DNA of 63,500 nucleotides from Symbiodinium natans (GCA_905221605.1 CAJNDS010001001.1:675549-739048); one strand, 5' to 3'; counted from the stretch's first letter, positions 32,201 through 42,017 are shown. Translations and numbers: made by a program. Notes: generated by a model from the letters alone, not told the origin.

Positions 32201-32640
32201 TGCCGGCATCGAGGGCTTTAGGGTTTAGGGTTTATGTCCCTGTATACCACTGTATGTCTTTTGCGTGCAGATACTCATACACGCACAACTCCCTTCAGAT
32301 TCATGCAGGGCGCCCCGATTCGCCCCCCTCCCCTGCCCCCAAATTAACCTCCCCCCTAATTAAACCCTAAGCCCCGGAAATCCTGCTGGGTGCGGGCCAC
32401 CACCCTGATCTGGTTGAATTCCCTCCCTAAACCCTAAACCCTAAACCCTAAACCCTAAACCCTAAACCCCCTACAGATTCTCAGGTTGACTTCATGCGAA
32501 CGAGGCCTGTTGAACTGATCCTCTCGGTCGATGCAGGTGATCTCGACGGTGAAGTGAAAGCTGAGACCTGCAGACCCTCGAAGACCCGCAAGCACCGGTC
32601 CGCAACCCAAAAGCTGCGCCAACCCGAAACTGTTAGGGTT
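29300..32640 (-). CDS. Minus-strand coding-like islands downstream of a signal-peptide exon
   Basis: Islands that could be exons of the gene starting at 33197: about 32472-32634 (SFHFTVEITCIDREDQFNRP, alternating like beta strands), 32380-32440 (EFNQIRVVARTQQDFRG), 31190-31262 (FFVVSMLCEQSKSRLGVPR then a TAG), 30490-30556 (MQLIRTESLPAPASAG) and 30208-30305 (ARVAADQGMPAEATLDAPFF). The order and frame fit one minus-strand gene, but joins were not proven and no family was recognised. The 32472-32634 island is also open on the plus strand. Confidence 0.35.
29572..29662. mobile_element. Short element, family F11 (copy 1)
   Basis: About 90 bp containing AAAAAGTACATACGTTTTAGG, GGAACCCA and GTATTAAAGTATAGTACTCC. 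A near-identical copy is at about 54433-54528, also followed by AAGCCCAGT-like sequence. Confidence 0.75.
29943..30080. repeat. 9-nt tandem repeat CTATAAACC / CCTATAAAG
   Basis: A degenerate 9-nt series between telomere-like arrays: TATAAACC units on the left grade into TATAAAGCC units on the right. Confidence 0.9.
30791..30868 (-). ncRNA. U6 snRNA-like sequence (diverged)
   Basis: On the minus strand: GACAAAAATCCGACGCAATT, then AGAACGATGCAAAGAAGATT, then GCATGGCTCCGGTGCAAGGA, then TGACGG. This follows U6 order. The ACAGAGA box is altered (GCAAAGA), and the AGC triad reads TGC, so it is more likely a pseudogene than a functional U6. No clear T-rich terminator was seen. Confidence 0.6.
30951..31049. 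mobile_element. Foldback element, family F2
   Basis: ACTTGGAGGTAC start and GTACCCATGAACCTCCAAGT end, with a TGCTTACTCTG / AAGTAAGCA stem inside. No telomere array inside this copy. Confidence 0.85.
31297..31430. mobile_element. Foldback element, family F13 (copy 1)
   Basis: About 130 bp with inverted ends around GGATTAGGGGGACCCTTGG and GGGTCCCCCTTATCC. A second near-identical copy is at about 50687-50812, including the interior ACCCTCTGAATAAGGTCCCT. Confidence 0.85.
31977..32228 (+). CDS. Open frame, unknown, doubtful
   Basis: The plus strand is open for about 80 codons (SFRVVFVGSYAYFSDSCAD then NNNGRSSNYWVSSLGL) with no canonical ATG at its start. It is against the block direction. No family. 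Confidence 0.2.
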   Translation: MNRAHSSGKLAKKTVPLSFRVVFVGSYAYFSDSCADNNNGRSSNYWVSSLGLRFRLSVGMRVCREMCPQMSTARIAGIEGFRV

Positions 32641-32999
32641 TAGGGTTTAGGGTTTAGGGTTTAGGGTTTAGGGCTTGCCCTTAAATCCAGCCTCCAAAAC
32701 CTCCAATAGGCCGCCTTTTGAAAAAGGAGTGAGCCGAGCCCCCCCAAAGCTTCTAAACCCTACGCCACCAAACTTGAGGTTGTCGAGTGTCACCCTACAC
32801 CAATGGAAGCAACAGCGACCCGTACTCCCTTGGGGAACACCTTGAACGCTAAAATGGCTAGGATTTTTTTGGGTTTAGGGGGGCTTAGGGATTAGGGTTT
32901 AGCGTTTTAGGGTTCAGATTCATTCCTCGGAAAGATATGGAAATGTAGTTTCATAGTAGAGGGTTATAGTTTCGTAGTAGAGGGTACAGAACCCGAATT

Positions 33000-33065
33000 C
33001 TTCGGGCTCATTTGCCCAGGGTCAACAGCAGCATACCGCACCCAGCTTGCCGACCACACCACAGC
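33000..33065 (-). CDS. Candidate second exon of the 33197 gene
   Basis: The minus strand is open (VVWSASWVRYAAVDPGQMSP). It lies between the signal-peptide exon and the islands below 32.7 kb. Unassigned. Confidence 0.3.
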
Positions 33066-33137
33066 TGTAGGGTTTAGGGTTTAGGGTTTAGGGTTTAGGG
33101 TTTAGGGTTTAGGGTTAAGGGTTTATTGAACGCACCT

Positions 33138-33197
33138 GTGGCAACCAAGCGCTGCGCACACAACCAGAGCACCCAATTTCCACACGCCGCGCATCGA
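33138..33197 (-). CDS. Candidate first exon with signal peptide
   Basis: ATG at 33197 starts MRGVWKLGALVVCAALGCHR, a short basic start, hydrophobic core and small residues, as in a secretory signal. It ends CACAG|GTGCG, a canonical GT donor, right before telomere-like sequence. It lies about 720 bp downstream of the SGNH hydrolase stop, in the same direction. Unknown mature product. Confidence 0.4.
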
Positions 33198-33920
33198 CTT
33201 ACCTTGTATTGTATGGGCCCACTGAACTAGCTAAAGGTATCCTGGAGGCAGTTCGTACAGTATGAATATCTTGTTGTCGAGGTGTAAACCCTAAACCCTA
33301 AACCCTAAACCCCAAACCCCAAACCCCAAACCCTAAACCCTAAACCCTAAACCCTAACAACAAGGGTCACATGATTTGTAGGCTCCTGAACACCGGGTCG
33401 AGCGCGCGTGCAAGGGCGAGGCCCGGGCGCAAGAAGGCTGAGGGACCGATGCTTTGATGTCCCAATGCCGCTGCCGGGTTTAGGGTTTAGGGTTTAGGGT
33501 TTAGGGTTTAGGGTTTAGGACCCCCCCCCCCCCCCCCCCAAAGTATGCAAAAGTTAGATTCTTCCTTATAAGGGGTATTCTAGGGAACATGATCTCTTGT
33601 CTTCATCTTCCCGGTTAGGGTTCATCTTGGGGACATTATCTTGTATCTTCGGGGGTTCTTTAGCAAATAGTAGGTTTGTAGTTGACCGGCCAAAGATGCT
33701 GGCGCGCCCTTCTGAATTTCATGGGGGCTGTCCAAGGAATCAGCCCCACTCCGCACGAACACAAGACTCCTGTAGTCTGCAACTGCTTTTTTCGCTTATA
33801 GTTTAGGGTTTAGGGTTTAGGGTTTAGGGTTTAGGGTTTAGGGTTTAGGGTTTAGGGTTACAAAGACCCCTATTCGGGGCAGGAAGCTGTGCAAGAGGTT
33901 GCGGCTGCAGAGAGGGCTTC

Positions 33921-36900
33921 CTAGAGACGCGACTTCCGGTAAGACTGAAGGGTCTCCTGCGCCACTTCCTGACAGAAGAGGGCATCCTCCGCCGACTGTA
34001 TGTTCAAGTAAATCTTCCTTAGCACAGGGTTTAGGGTTTAGGGTTTAGGGTTTCGGGTTCAAGTAGATCTTCCTTGGCAGTTGGAGTCCAAGACGAATGC
34101 CATGGCAGCTCATCTACTTGGAGGCTTATGGGTACTTCTAATTCTAAGGAGGGTTCTGAGGTACCCTAAAATTAGGGTTCTAAGTAGGGTTCTGAGGTAC
34201 CCTAAACCCTAAACCCTAAACCCTAAACCCTAAACCTTGAAATTAGGGTTAGAGCCATAGGTACCCTACTTCTACACTTATACGCACCCATGAGCCTCCA
34301 AGTAAGGGGTTCTAATGCCAGGTGCCGGGTAACAGTTCTGTGCGCGTAGATGCAAGGCACCGCAGAAATACTATCACTGAGAGCCGCCCTAAATTTGGGT
34401 AAGAACAAAACCCAACTTTGATGGCTTTGGCTTGTATAAGGACACAGGGTTAAAGAACATAGGGGATTTAGGGTGAAAAAAACAAATCCAGCCAAGCTTC
34501 TCGCCATGAAAGTCTTTGGTGGTCAGACGACTGGGCAAGCCCACGGGCGAACGGCCCGTGACAACGCCGTAGAAAACCTGACTACTAATTGCTTAAGAAC
34601 CCCGAAAAAATGTAATTCCCTGTTAAGGGTAATTATAGATGATTATATTTTATTCTTTTGGGGTTAAGCAAATAGTAGCTGAGCTGCCAGCTAGTCGTCG
34701 AGCCGGGTTAGAACCCCTATATGCCCTGCAAATCTACTACTTGCTTCAGAGCCCCCCCCAAAAATGTACAAGACAAGAATCCCTATGTGACCCTTAGGGA
34801 GAATATTGATTTTCCCTAAATCCTGAACCCTTAACCCTTTTTGCATCCGGACTCCCGTGGGAACCCTAAACCCTAAACCCTAAATTCCTCTGAGTCCCGG
34901 GGGCGCAGGCCGTCAAGTAGGTGCCCAGCGCTGAGGGGTGGCTTTTGTCCGAGGCGTACAGCGGAAATCCAGCGCGCCGGTCTCTCGCGCGCTCCCAAGC
35001 AAGCCTCGGCCCAGCTTGTTTAGGGTTTAGGGAGTTCATGGGGGGAAGTGGGTGCTGCCAGAAACTGCCCAAGCATAAATCCGAAAACCTAAACTCGATC
35101 TTTGTCGACTGAGCTGCCCTACGGGGACAACCTCAGCCCCCGTCTCTCTGGCCAGGGCTTCGTATTGAGCTGTCACAGTCGTCTGCATGCCTGGGCGGCT
35201 CACCAACCCAACACTTGAAGGTTTAGGGTTTCTTCTGCCTTGGGCTTGGGGTTCAGGGTCTAGGGTTTGGTTTTGGTCTAGGGTTCAGGCTTTAGGATTA
35301 GGATGTAGGGTCTACGCTGTACGAAAAAGAAGGGTTAGAAGTAGGGACGCAATCGTTCTAACTTCTGTAAGGGTACTTGTAACCCTACTTCTGATGTACC
35401 CAAATGAACTTGCAAGGTTGGTCCCTCTGTACATTGACCATGCGAAGCTACCTCTAGAATGCAGGCCTTCAAAGGGGGTCCTGTACCAGTAGCTCTAGGG
35501 CCCAAGTATGCAGGGACCATTAGGCTTGTGATGCGGCTTAGAGCTACTTCTAAGGTTTTGGCTACATGATTTATTTTCCGAAAAGAAACCGAATCGATTT
35601 TTTATAAAATGCGAAAAAATGACGCCGAAAAAGCGAAAAAAAATGGGTTCAGAAAAGGGGATACAATTGTGTTTTGCTTTGTTTCGCCGCATTGTCGCTT
35701 TTTGGGTCGTGTTTTTCGCTGTTTTTTATTGTTTTTTTCGCTTTTTTCCTAGGAAAAAAGCGAAAAAAAAGAAACAAAAGAGACCCAAAAAGCGACCAAA
35801 AAGCGATAATGCGGCGAAAAAGGCAAAACGTCGCTTTTTGGGTCGCTTTATTCTCGCTTTTTTCCTAGGAAAAAAGCGAAAAAAGGCGAATAAAAAGAGA
35901 CCCGAAAAGCGACCCCAGCAGCCACAAACAACGAAAACAAAACAAAACAGAAGCACGCATTGTTCTTGCTTTTTTAGAGTCATTCGTTTTTGCTTTTTAA
36001 AGGCATTTTTTGGTCATTGTTTTTGCATATTTTGAGTAGCTGGCTATTTTTCGCTTTTTGGATTACATGTTACTCGCATTGTTTTCAGAAATAAATCATT
36101 TCCAGGATTTCATAGAAGTAGCTAACAAGCCGCGTCACAACGTTAGGCTCCGCTTGCTGAGCCCACAGGGCAGCGAAAGTTGATGTCCTCTACTAGTCCC
36201 TCCCCACTAACACTAGCCCGAAACCCTAAACACTCAACACAAAGATGAACGGGAAGAACCGAATAACCTAGGGAGCTCCCTTCGGCAAATCCCTCAGCCC
36301 GGAACACTTCGGGACATGCCCACAGCCTAAACCGCCTAAACCCCCAAAAAATCAGAACCCGAACCCTAAACCCTAAACCCTACACCCTAGCTTCCCCCAC
36401 AACTCTTAAGCCTAAACCCTACATCCTAGCTTCCCCCACAACAACCGAGATGCTGGTATTGAACCCTAAACCCTAAACCCTAAACCCTAAACCCTAAACC
36501 CTAAACCCTAAACCCTAAACCCTAAACCCTAAACCCTAAACCCTAAACCCCCCCCCCCCCCCCCCCCTCAAAAAGAAACCGAGATGCTGGTGTTGAACTC
36601 CCTGGCCCAGGTCATGAAGACGTAGACCCGGGCCCCGCTCTGCTTCGCCGAGTCGGCCCAGAGTCGGCCGTACCTCGCTTTTGTTGCCTCTGCTCCTATA
36701 GGGTTTAGGGTTTAGGGTTTAGGGTTTAGGGTTTAGGGTTTAGGGTGGTTCATGGAGCGGTTTCTTTCTGCTTGCATGTCATAGGAGCGATAGGGTTTAG
36801 GGTTCAGGGGTGTTCATGTATGAAAATGTGTTGATGATCTCTTTTTGCGTTTAAGGACAGCTTATCTGGTTTAGGGTCCAGGTTTTCATTTGTGAGTTGA

Positions 36901-38411
36901 AGAGGGTCTGGGTGTAGACCCAAGAGTAACAAGGGAACTCTGGGTCTTAGTATATGCGGTGTTACACTGTTGTTATCAATTTAGGGCTTGGCGTTCAGGT
37001 TTGCAGTTTACCTCTGGCAGCTTTCGACGAACTGCAAGCGGCTTGGGTTCTAGGGTTTCGGTTTGGGGTTTAGGGCTCAGGGCTGGGTAAGGTTATGGGG
37101 TCTTGATCTAATATATGAGCCTTTTGGCGAATCCGCATATGATAGCATGGCATATTCCCTATATGAGCGAGGGACAAAATTATTTTACACGGTGCGAGGT
37201 CGCGGGAAATCACGTTATCGCTTTAAGTGGGGCCCATATCGCTTTACATACTATGGGACTGCGGGACCACATCAAGCAAAACAGGTTGAAAAGTGTTAAC
37301 TAAGGTCATCGCTTTAGGTGGGGCCCATATCGCTTTCCATGGTTTACCGATGTTCGCAACAACTCGTGTCCACCGTAGTACTGGCTTCAAGAAACATAAT
37401 TTTGGCAGGCGCTCATATAGCTTATTGCGCCATTTGCAAGCCCAAATCGTGCAGGTGCAGGAGACCTTGAAAGCCACAGCCCTAAACCCCAAACCCTAAA
37501 CCCAAAAAACCCTAAACCCTAAACCCTAAACTCTAAACCCTAAACCCTAAACCCCAAACCTTCCGGGCCAAAGCGGCTGCCGCATTGCCTCGGGGGCCTG
37601 GAGCGATGCCAGGCTATGATCCTGAAGGACCACCGCGGTGAACGCATCCTTCGCCGAAAGCCGGGTTTAATACTTCTCCAAGCGAACCCACCCCAAACCC
37701 TAGGCCCTAAACCCTAAACCCCAAACCCTAAACCATGTAAATCCTGAACCCTAACCAATCAAGCAAGGTAGAGTTGTACTGGTCGTCGAAGGTGCGGAGC
37801 GCAGAATCTCTGCAGTTCGAAGGCCCTTCTCCCCCTTCCTTCGAGTGGATTGAGGCTTCGCCCTAAGGGTCCATGTACCTTCATCACCCTAAACCCTAAA
37901 CCCTAAACCTATAGTAAATACTTGGGCCTTCAAGTGGTTCGCATATACTAGCCTTAGGGCAAGTATACGATATAGGCACGTGGATCCTTAGGGTTTTGGG
38001 CTGAGGAAAAGGGAGACTGACAGGATGGGTTGGCTGGTTGTGAGTCTGTTTGGACGGTTCGGGTTAGGGTTTTCAAAGCTTTCAGCACTGCTCTTGGCGT
38101 TTTCCTTTCTGGGGAGGGGAGGGTGCGGGGGGAGGAAGGCTTGGGAATCAGAGCTGCTCCCCAAACCCTAAACCCACTTTCATCCCAAGGCGCCAATGTT
38201 GCTCCAGGCTGGCCCCGCTGGCCGTAGACTGGCGCGCCTCGATGCTCAGGTTCTGACTGGCCGCCATGGACGCCAAGTTTTGGGGCAAATTCCAAAAGAA
38301 GGTGTAGCTGTTGCCAATAAACAGGATTCGCTGTGGCGCCTCTGTCCTCTCAAGCGCGCTTGCAAGCACCATGAGGCAAAAAAACTCCAGAAGCGTCGTG
38401 CGCCTCCGCAT
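33921..38411 (-). CDS. SGNH-type (GDSL-like) hydrolase, secreted, nine exons
   Basis: Reconstructed by hand; all nine exons join in frame to about 290 aa. Exons (minus): 38411-38178, 37838-37761, 37648-37560, 36673-36588, 35190-35118, 35004-34905, 34577-34498, 34108-34073, 34017-33921 (TAG at 33921-33923). ATG 38411 gives a signal-like start (MRRRTTLLEFFCLMVLASA); an upstream ATG at 38462 is in frame. Block I reads RILFIGNSYTFFWNLP with the catalytic Ser, followed by ASGASLEQHW. Later come AFTAVVLQDHS, VYVFMTWAR and AEVVPVGLAW, and the C-terminal block is SDKSHPSALGTYLTAC with the Asp/His pair. Then VFYGVVTGRSP and the end TLQSYRKSRL. This family hydrolyses esters or acetyl groups; the substrate is unknown. 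Donors are GT, GA, GT, GC, GC, GC, GC, GA; every acceptor is AG. Exon 8 borders are the least certain. Confidence 0.85.
34018..34072 (-). repeat. Intron 8 of the hydrolase: telomere array plus 24 bp duplication
   Basis: The 55-nt intron holds about four TTTAGGG units (34026-34056). They are bounded by two copies of a 24 bp sequence, 34002-34025 and 34057-34080, differing at three sites. Each copy spans AAG|GAAGAT, so donor (GA) and acceptor (AG|G) come from the duplicated exon sequence. The intron contains nothing else. Confidence 0.85.
34116..34303. mobile_element. F2 foldback within hydrolase intron 7
   Basis: ACTTGGAGGCTTATGGGTAC start and the inverse end GAGCCTCCAAGT. The interior has two GTTCTGAGGTACCCTAAA units and four CCCTAAA repeats. 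On the minus strand the element's end CCTCCAAGTAG lies five bases from the start of exon 8, so the element makes up most of the 3' half of the intron. Confidence 0.8.
35527..36142. mobile_element. ~616 bp MITE inserted in hydrolase intron 4
   Basis: Terminal inverted repeats of about 50 bp: left TTGTGATGCGGCTTAGAGCT then ACTTCTA, right the inverse of TTGTGACGCGGCTTGTTAGC. A TTAGGC(T) copy flanks each side (35520-35526 and 36143-36149), a likely target duplication of 6-7 bp. The interior holds repeated AAAAAGCGA / TCGCTTTTT motifs and two perfect palindromes centred on TTTTTTCCTAGGAAAAAA (35737-35768 and 35851-35884). It lies beside a decayed F1 element. Frames up to 138 codons inside are Lys/Phe low-complexity by-products. 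Confidence 0.85.
36443..36598 (-). repeat. Telomere array flanked by 22 bp exon duplication
   Basis: Two copies of a 22 bp sequence (36443-36464 and 36577-36598, one mismatch; it includes CCGAGATGCTGG) flank twelve CCCTAAA units and a C20-type run. The right copy is the end of hydrolase exon 4 plus the donor. The left copy is inside the intron. The layout is that of an insertion with a long target duplication. Confidence 0.85.
37216..37341. repeat. Direct duplication ATCGCTTTA.GTGGGGCCCA
   Basis: A 35 bp segment at 37216-37250 recurs at 37307-37341 with three mismatches, inside hydrolase intron 3. No telomere units lie between them. The two copies may be older target duplications. Confidence 0.7.
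37862..37995. mobile_element. F1 foldback with telomere units in loop, hydrolase intron 1
   Basis: CTAAGGGTCCATGTACC start, ACGTGGATCCTTAGGG end, ACTTGGGCC inside, and three CCCTAAA units in the left loop. Confidence 0.8.
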
Positions 38412-38476
38412 GAAGGAGGCGAGGCAGTCAAGCTCTATGGTCGAATGCTGCTTTGAGCACACAAGGGCTTCGTGTC

Positions 38477-40223
38477 TTACATTTTGGGGGATTCAGGCTC
38501 TGAACCCTTAAAGCAGCAACTCCCCTCCTCCAGTATTCGTCTTCGCTTGAGAGTAGATTCAATCTGGAAAGCCTTTTCCCTCAACCCGATAGCCCCCTGC
38601 ACTCTCTGTGCCTGAACACGTGAACCCTGAACCCTACTCTGAGCTCTGTGCAGCGTAAACCCCTAAACCCCTACACCCCAAATTTTGGCATACACCCTAA
38701 ACCCTAATCCCTAAACCCAAAACCCAGAACCCTAAACCCTAAGCGCGAGAAGTCGTGCCTGGCCAGCTCACTAGCTTGAAACGTGCCGATGACAGCCTCG
38801 GGTTCTACTTGGAGGCTCATTCGGGCACTCATAAACAGTGGTACCTGGTAACTACGGGCAGAACCTCACTTAGGATACTTATAACCGCTACTTATAGTAC
38901 TGCTGTGCTACCTTTCTTTTTCAACGCGGTTCGGGTATAAGGGCTTGCAGCTATGGCATCGGGATACAGGGCTTTTAGGGCTGCAGGAACATTCCATTTG
39001 GGGTTTAGGGTTTAGGGGGGGTGTTCGGGCGGAAGATGTTGGAGTTTAGATTCTCGGGTTGCGAGGTCTACCCCCATGCCCCACCGCCTCCCTTCTCCTG
39101 GTCCTAGACCCTGTATGGCCCCAAGATCCCAAACCCTGAATCCCAAACACTATGAAACCCGAAAACACCCAAAATCCCAACCACCCTGGAAAAGTCCCTA
39201 AACCCTAAACCTTAACCTATAAGTCCCAACACAAACTGCGGCCAGCTGGCTTGGGCATGCGCTCGATGTGGCATGGTTTGAGGTTGCAGAGCGTTGACAG
39301 GCGCAGGACCTCGTACCCCGAAATTGCCCAGAACCCTCAACAGCCCTAAGTGCCCAAATAATCGTACTTCCCCTACATGCAACCCTACCCAGACCCCAAA
39401 CCCCAGTCGGAGAATCCTCAATGCAAAAAGCCCTAAACCCTAAACCGCCTAAGCCCTAAACCTTCAGCCCTAAACCCTAAACCCTAAGCCCTATGAGCCC
39501 CATAAGCCCCATAAGCCCCATAAGCCCTGTAAGCTCTGAGCCCTTAACGGGTCACTTACACTAAACGTCGAAGCCAAATGCCCGAGGTGCGAGGATGTCG
39601 GCCCTGGTGTCGGGGCCTGGGTGCCTTTGCTGGGGTTTAGGGTTTAGGGTTTAGGGTTTAGGGCTAGGGTTTACGATTTGCAGGTTTAGAGCTTAGAGTT
39701 TCGGGTTTAGGGCCATTAAGGGTTTACTTCTCGCTGTGAATATGTCACACAAAGAAAAACGAACAGGGCTTCAAGCCAGGCAATCAGTGAAGAAAGGAGT
39801 CGGTGCACGTGTCAGTTGAGGGTTGCGCATTTTAAGGGGATTCGGGGTTTCAGGGTTTAGGGGTTTAGTGTTGCCCCTAGCTCTAAACCCTATATACCCT
39901 ATTCCCTCCACGCTGAATTTGGGGGGGCTTCGGCTTTTCCGGTTCAGGCTGTGCCGCTTTTCGTGGCTGCTGGTGGCTTGGAGATTTAGAAAGGCTCCTG
40001 ACAGGCTGCGTGCGCTTTTCGCTTTTTCCAGGTGTTCCGGTGAAGGGGTTGGGAGTCTGAAGCCGTCACCGTGCTTGCAATTTCTGGGTCCTGTAGCTGT
40101 TGGAAGATCAGGAGTTTCCTTACTATGGCAGCATGCACTTAAAATCAGAACAACACCCCAGATTAACTGAATAAAGTTTTGAATTCGGTGGTTGCAGTGG
40201 GGTTGCAGGGCGATTTTCTGCAT
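38477..40223 (-). CDS. Candidate multi-exon gene upstream of the hydrolase
   Basis: Same strand, stop (TAA 38477-38479) 66 bp before the hydrolase ATG at 38411. Islands: first exon from ATG 40223 to about 39895 (about 110 codons; FIQLIWGVVLILSACC is a membrane or signal segment, then PSPEHLEKAKSARSLSG), about 39230-39312 (VNALQPQTMPHRAHAQAS), 39028-39085 (DLATRESKLQHLPPEH), 38743-38802 (PEAVIGTFQASELARHDFSR, which starts exactly after an F2 end) and the last, 38477-38615 (GLREKAFQIESTLKRRRILE then GSCCFKGSEPESPKM). Joins not proven; no family recognised. Confidence 0.45.
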
Positions 40224-40387
40224 AATTGAGCTTTTGTGAAGTGTTCCTATTCCTTCTTGTGTAGGATACCAAGAAGAGCCCTCATGGGTCCCCCCCTACC
40301 CCTGAATAGAGTTTAGCACCTTTCTAGGGGCCTAGGGTTAGGGTTTAGGGTTTAGGGCCAGAACTAAGTACTCCGGCCCAATGCTGC

Positions 40388-41270
40388 AGCAAAGGCACAC
40401 GAGGAGATCGATACCTCAGGCAGGGAGCAGCAGGGCTTATGGTCTTGGCGCGCCAGCCCCCCTCCCCCTCTACCCCAGGCTACGTCCCCACCAGAGATGC
40501 TCAGGCGTACACGTACAGATGTTAAACCCTGAGCCCTAGACCCGTAATTTGGAGATCGAGGCCCCCCTTCCCGAAAGGCCTAAACTCTAAATCCTTTTTG
40601 AACCCAGGCTCTGAGCATCAATTCTAAATCCTAAACCCTATAACCCTAAATCCAAGTCCAAAACATCGGGCAACCGCCAAGACGCTGCACACCCAAGCTG
40701 GTTTGGGCGACTGCCTGCAGCCATTTGGAGATGGGAGAGTCATCTAAGGGACTAATATTTCGGGCAAAAAAGTATGGTAGCTATGGTTATCCTTTTTCTG
40801 GTACTTATAACCCTGCGTGTACTTGTAAAAGTACCCACGAACCTTCAAGCAGCCGTGTTGATTTCATATTTGGGTTTAGGGCTTCCCAAAGGTTCACTTG
40901 GAGCAGTATTGTGGAAGTAGGTCACCCTAAAAAAACCCTAAACCCTAAACCCTAAACCTGGACTATATTCTGAGGATCGTTTCGAAGTCCACAACACTCC
41001 TGGGGCCGCAAGGGATGGAAGGCCGCTTTTAGTGGTCCGTGCACCCATATGTAATGTGCTGTACTTGTGCCCGAAGAACCCCTAAACCCTAAGCCCTAAA
41101 CCCTATTATGTAAGAACCACTTTCAGGCCCCGCAAGTATAAATTATATGTGACTACAGGTGCCCTCTTACCAGCCCTCAGTGACGAAGTCCTATGCTGCA
41201 ACCCGCCCAGCTTTTCACGTGGGCAAGGAGAGTTCAGGGTGTCGGGTTCAGAGTGCAAAGTTGCTGGCAC
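40388..41270 (+). CDS. Coding-like islands against block direction
   Basis: Plus strand: about 40388-40530 (AAAKAHEEIDTSGREQQGLW, then PPEMLRRTRTDVKP and TGA), 40975-41040 (EDRFEVHNTPGAARDGRP) and 41160-41280 (ALSDEVLCCNPPSFSRGQG). F1 sequence separates the last two. Could be a short plus-strand gene divergent from the gene ending at 38477. No family. Confidence 0.3.
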
Positions 41271-41361
41271 GAGCCATTTGGGGTTTGCGACCTTATGGGC
41301 ACCTTTTTGGGGGTCCTTATGATAAGGAGATCCTACTATTTGGGAGGCCTATATGAGGGGT

Positions 41362-42017
41362 TGCTGAAAAATCGGAAACCCCCATTTCTGCTCATGGCCC
41401 ATGGCTCCACTTTTTGCACCCGCGTTCCGCGTAATCGACCCCCCCCCCCGGCAACCCCCCACCAAACCCTGCCTGTTAACCCTAAAAACACCACGGACCC
41501 GGGGGGGGGGGGGACAGAGAAGACTCAGCCTAAACCCCAAACCCTGAACCCTAGCCCTAAAACTTCAACCCACCAATGAACGACGGGAGGGAGAAGGGTA
41601 AACCCGAAACCTTTGCTGCTTTAACTCTGAACCCTCAACCGTGAACCCAGCACGAACCACAGGGGGGAGAGGGGAAACCGTAAACCTATCATTACCCCGA
41701 ACCTTGAACCCAAATCAAACTCTAAACCCACAGTGAACCAATGGACCAGAGTGAAAATCCTGAACCCTAAAGCCTAACCCTAAACCCCTAAACCACAGAC
41801 CATGAACCACAGACCATGAACCACAGGGGGGGGGGGGGGGGGGGGAGGGAACCCAAAACCCACCATGAAACCACAGGGGGGGGGGGGGGGGGGAGGATAC
41901 CATGGGGGGGGGGAGGGGGGGGGGGGGTGCACCTATGCTGGCCCATATATAGGTTTAGGGTATACCCTGAAAAATCGGAAACCCCCATTTCTGCTCATGG
42001 CCCATGGCTCCACTATA
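41362..42017. repeat. ~47 bp perfect duplication around a G-tract/telomere insert
   Basis: TGAAAAATCGGAAACCCCCA and following bases through GGCTCCACT occur at about 41363-41411 and again at about 41968-42016. Between them are 555 bp of homopolymer runs (C9, G13, G21, G17) and degenerate CCCTAAA units. Identity of the copies implies a recent event. Confidence 0.8.

Noticed and set aside
35619-36035. 138-codon plus-strand frame rich in Lys and Phe
   Set aside because: Lies wholly inside the 616 bp MITE and translates its AAAAAGCGA/TCGCTTTTT motifs.
36150-36215. DINFRCPVG as a hydrolase exon before LAW
   Set aside because: A better exon at 35190-35118 (AEVVPVG) joins in the right phase through a GC-AG intron.
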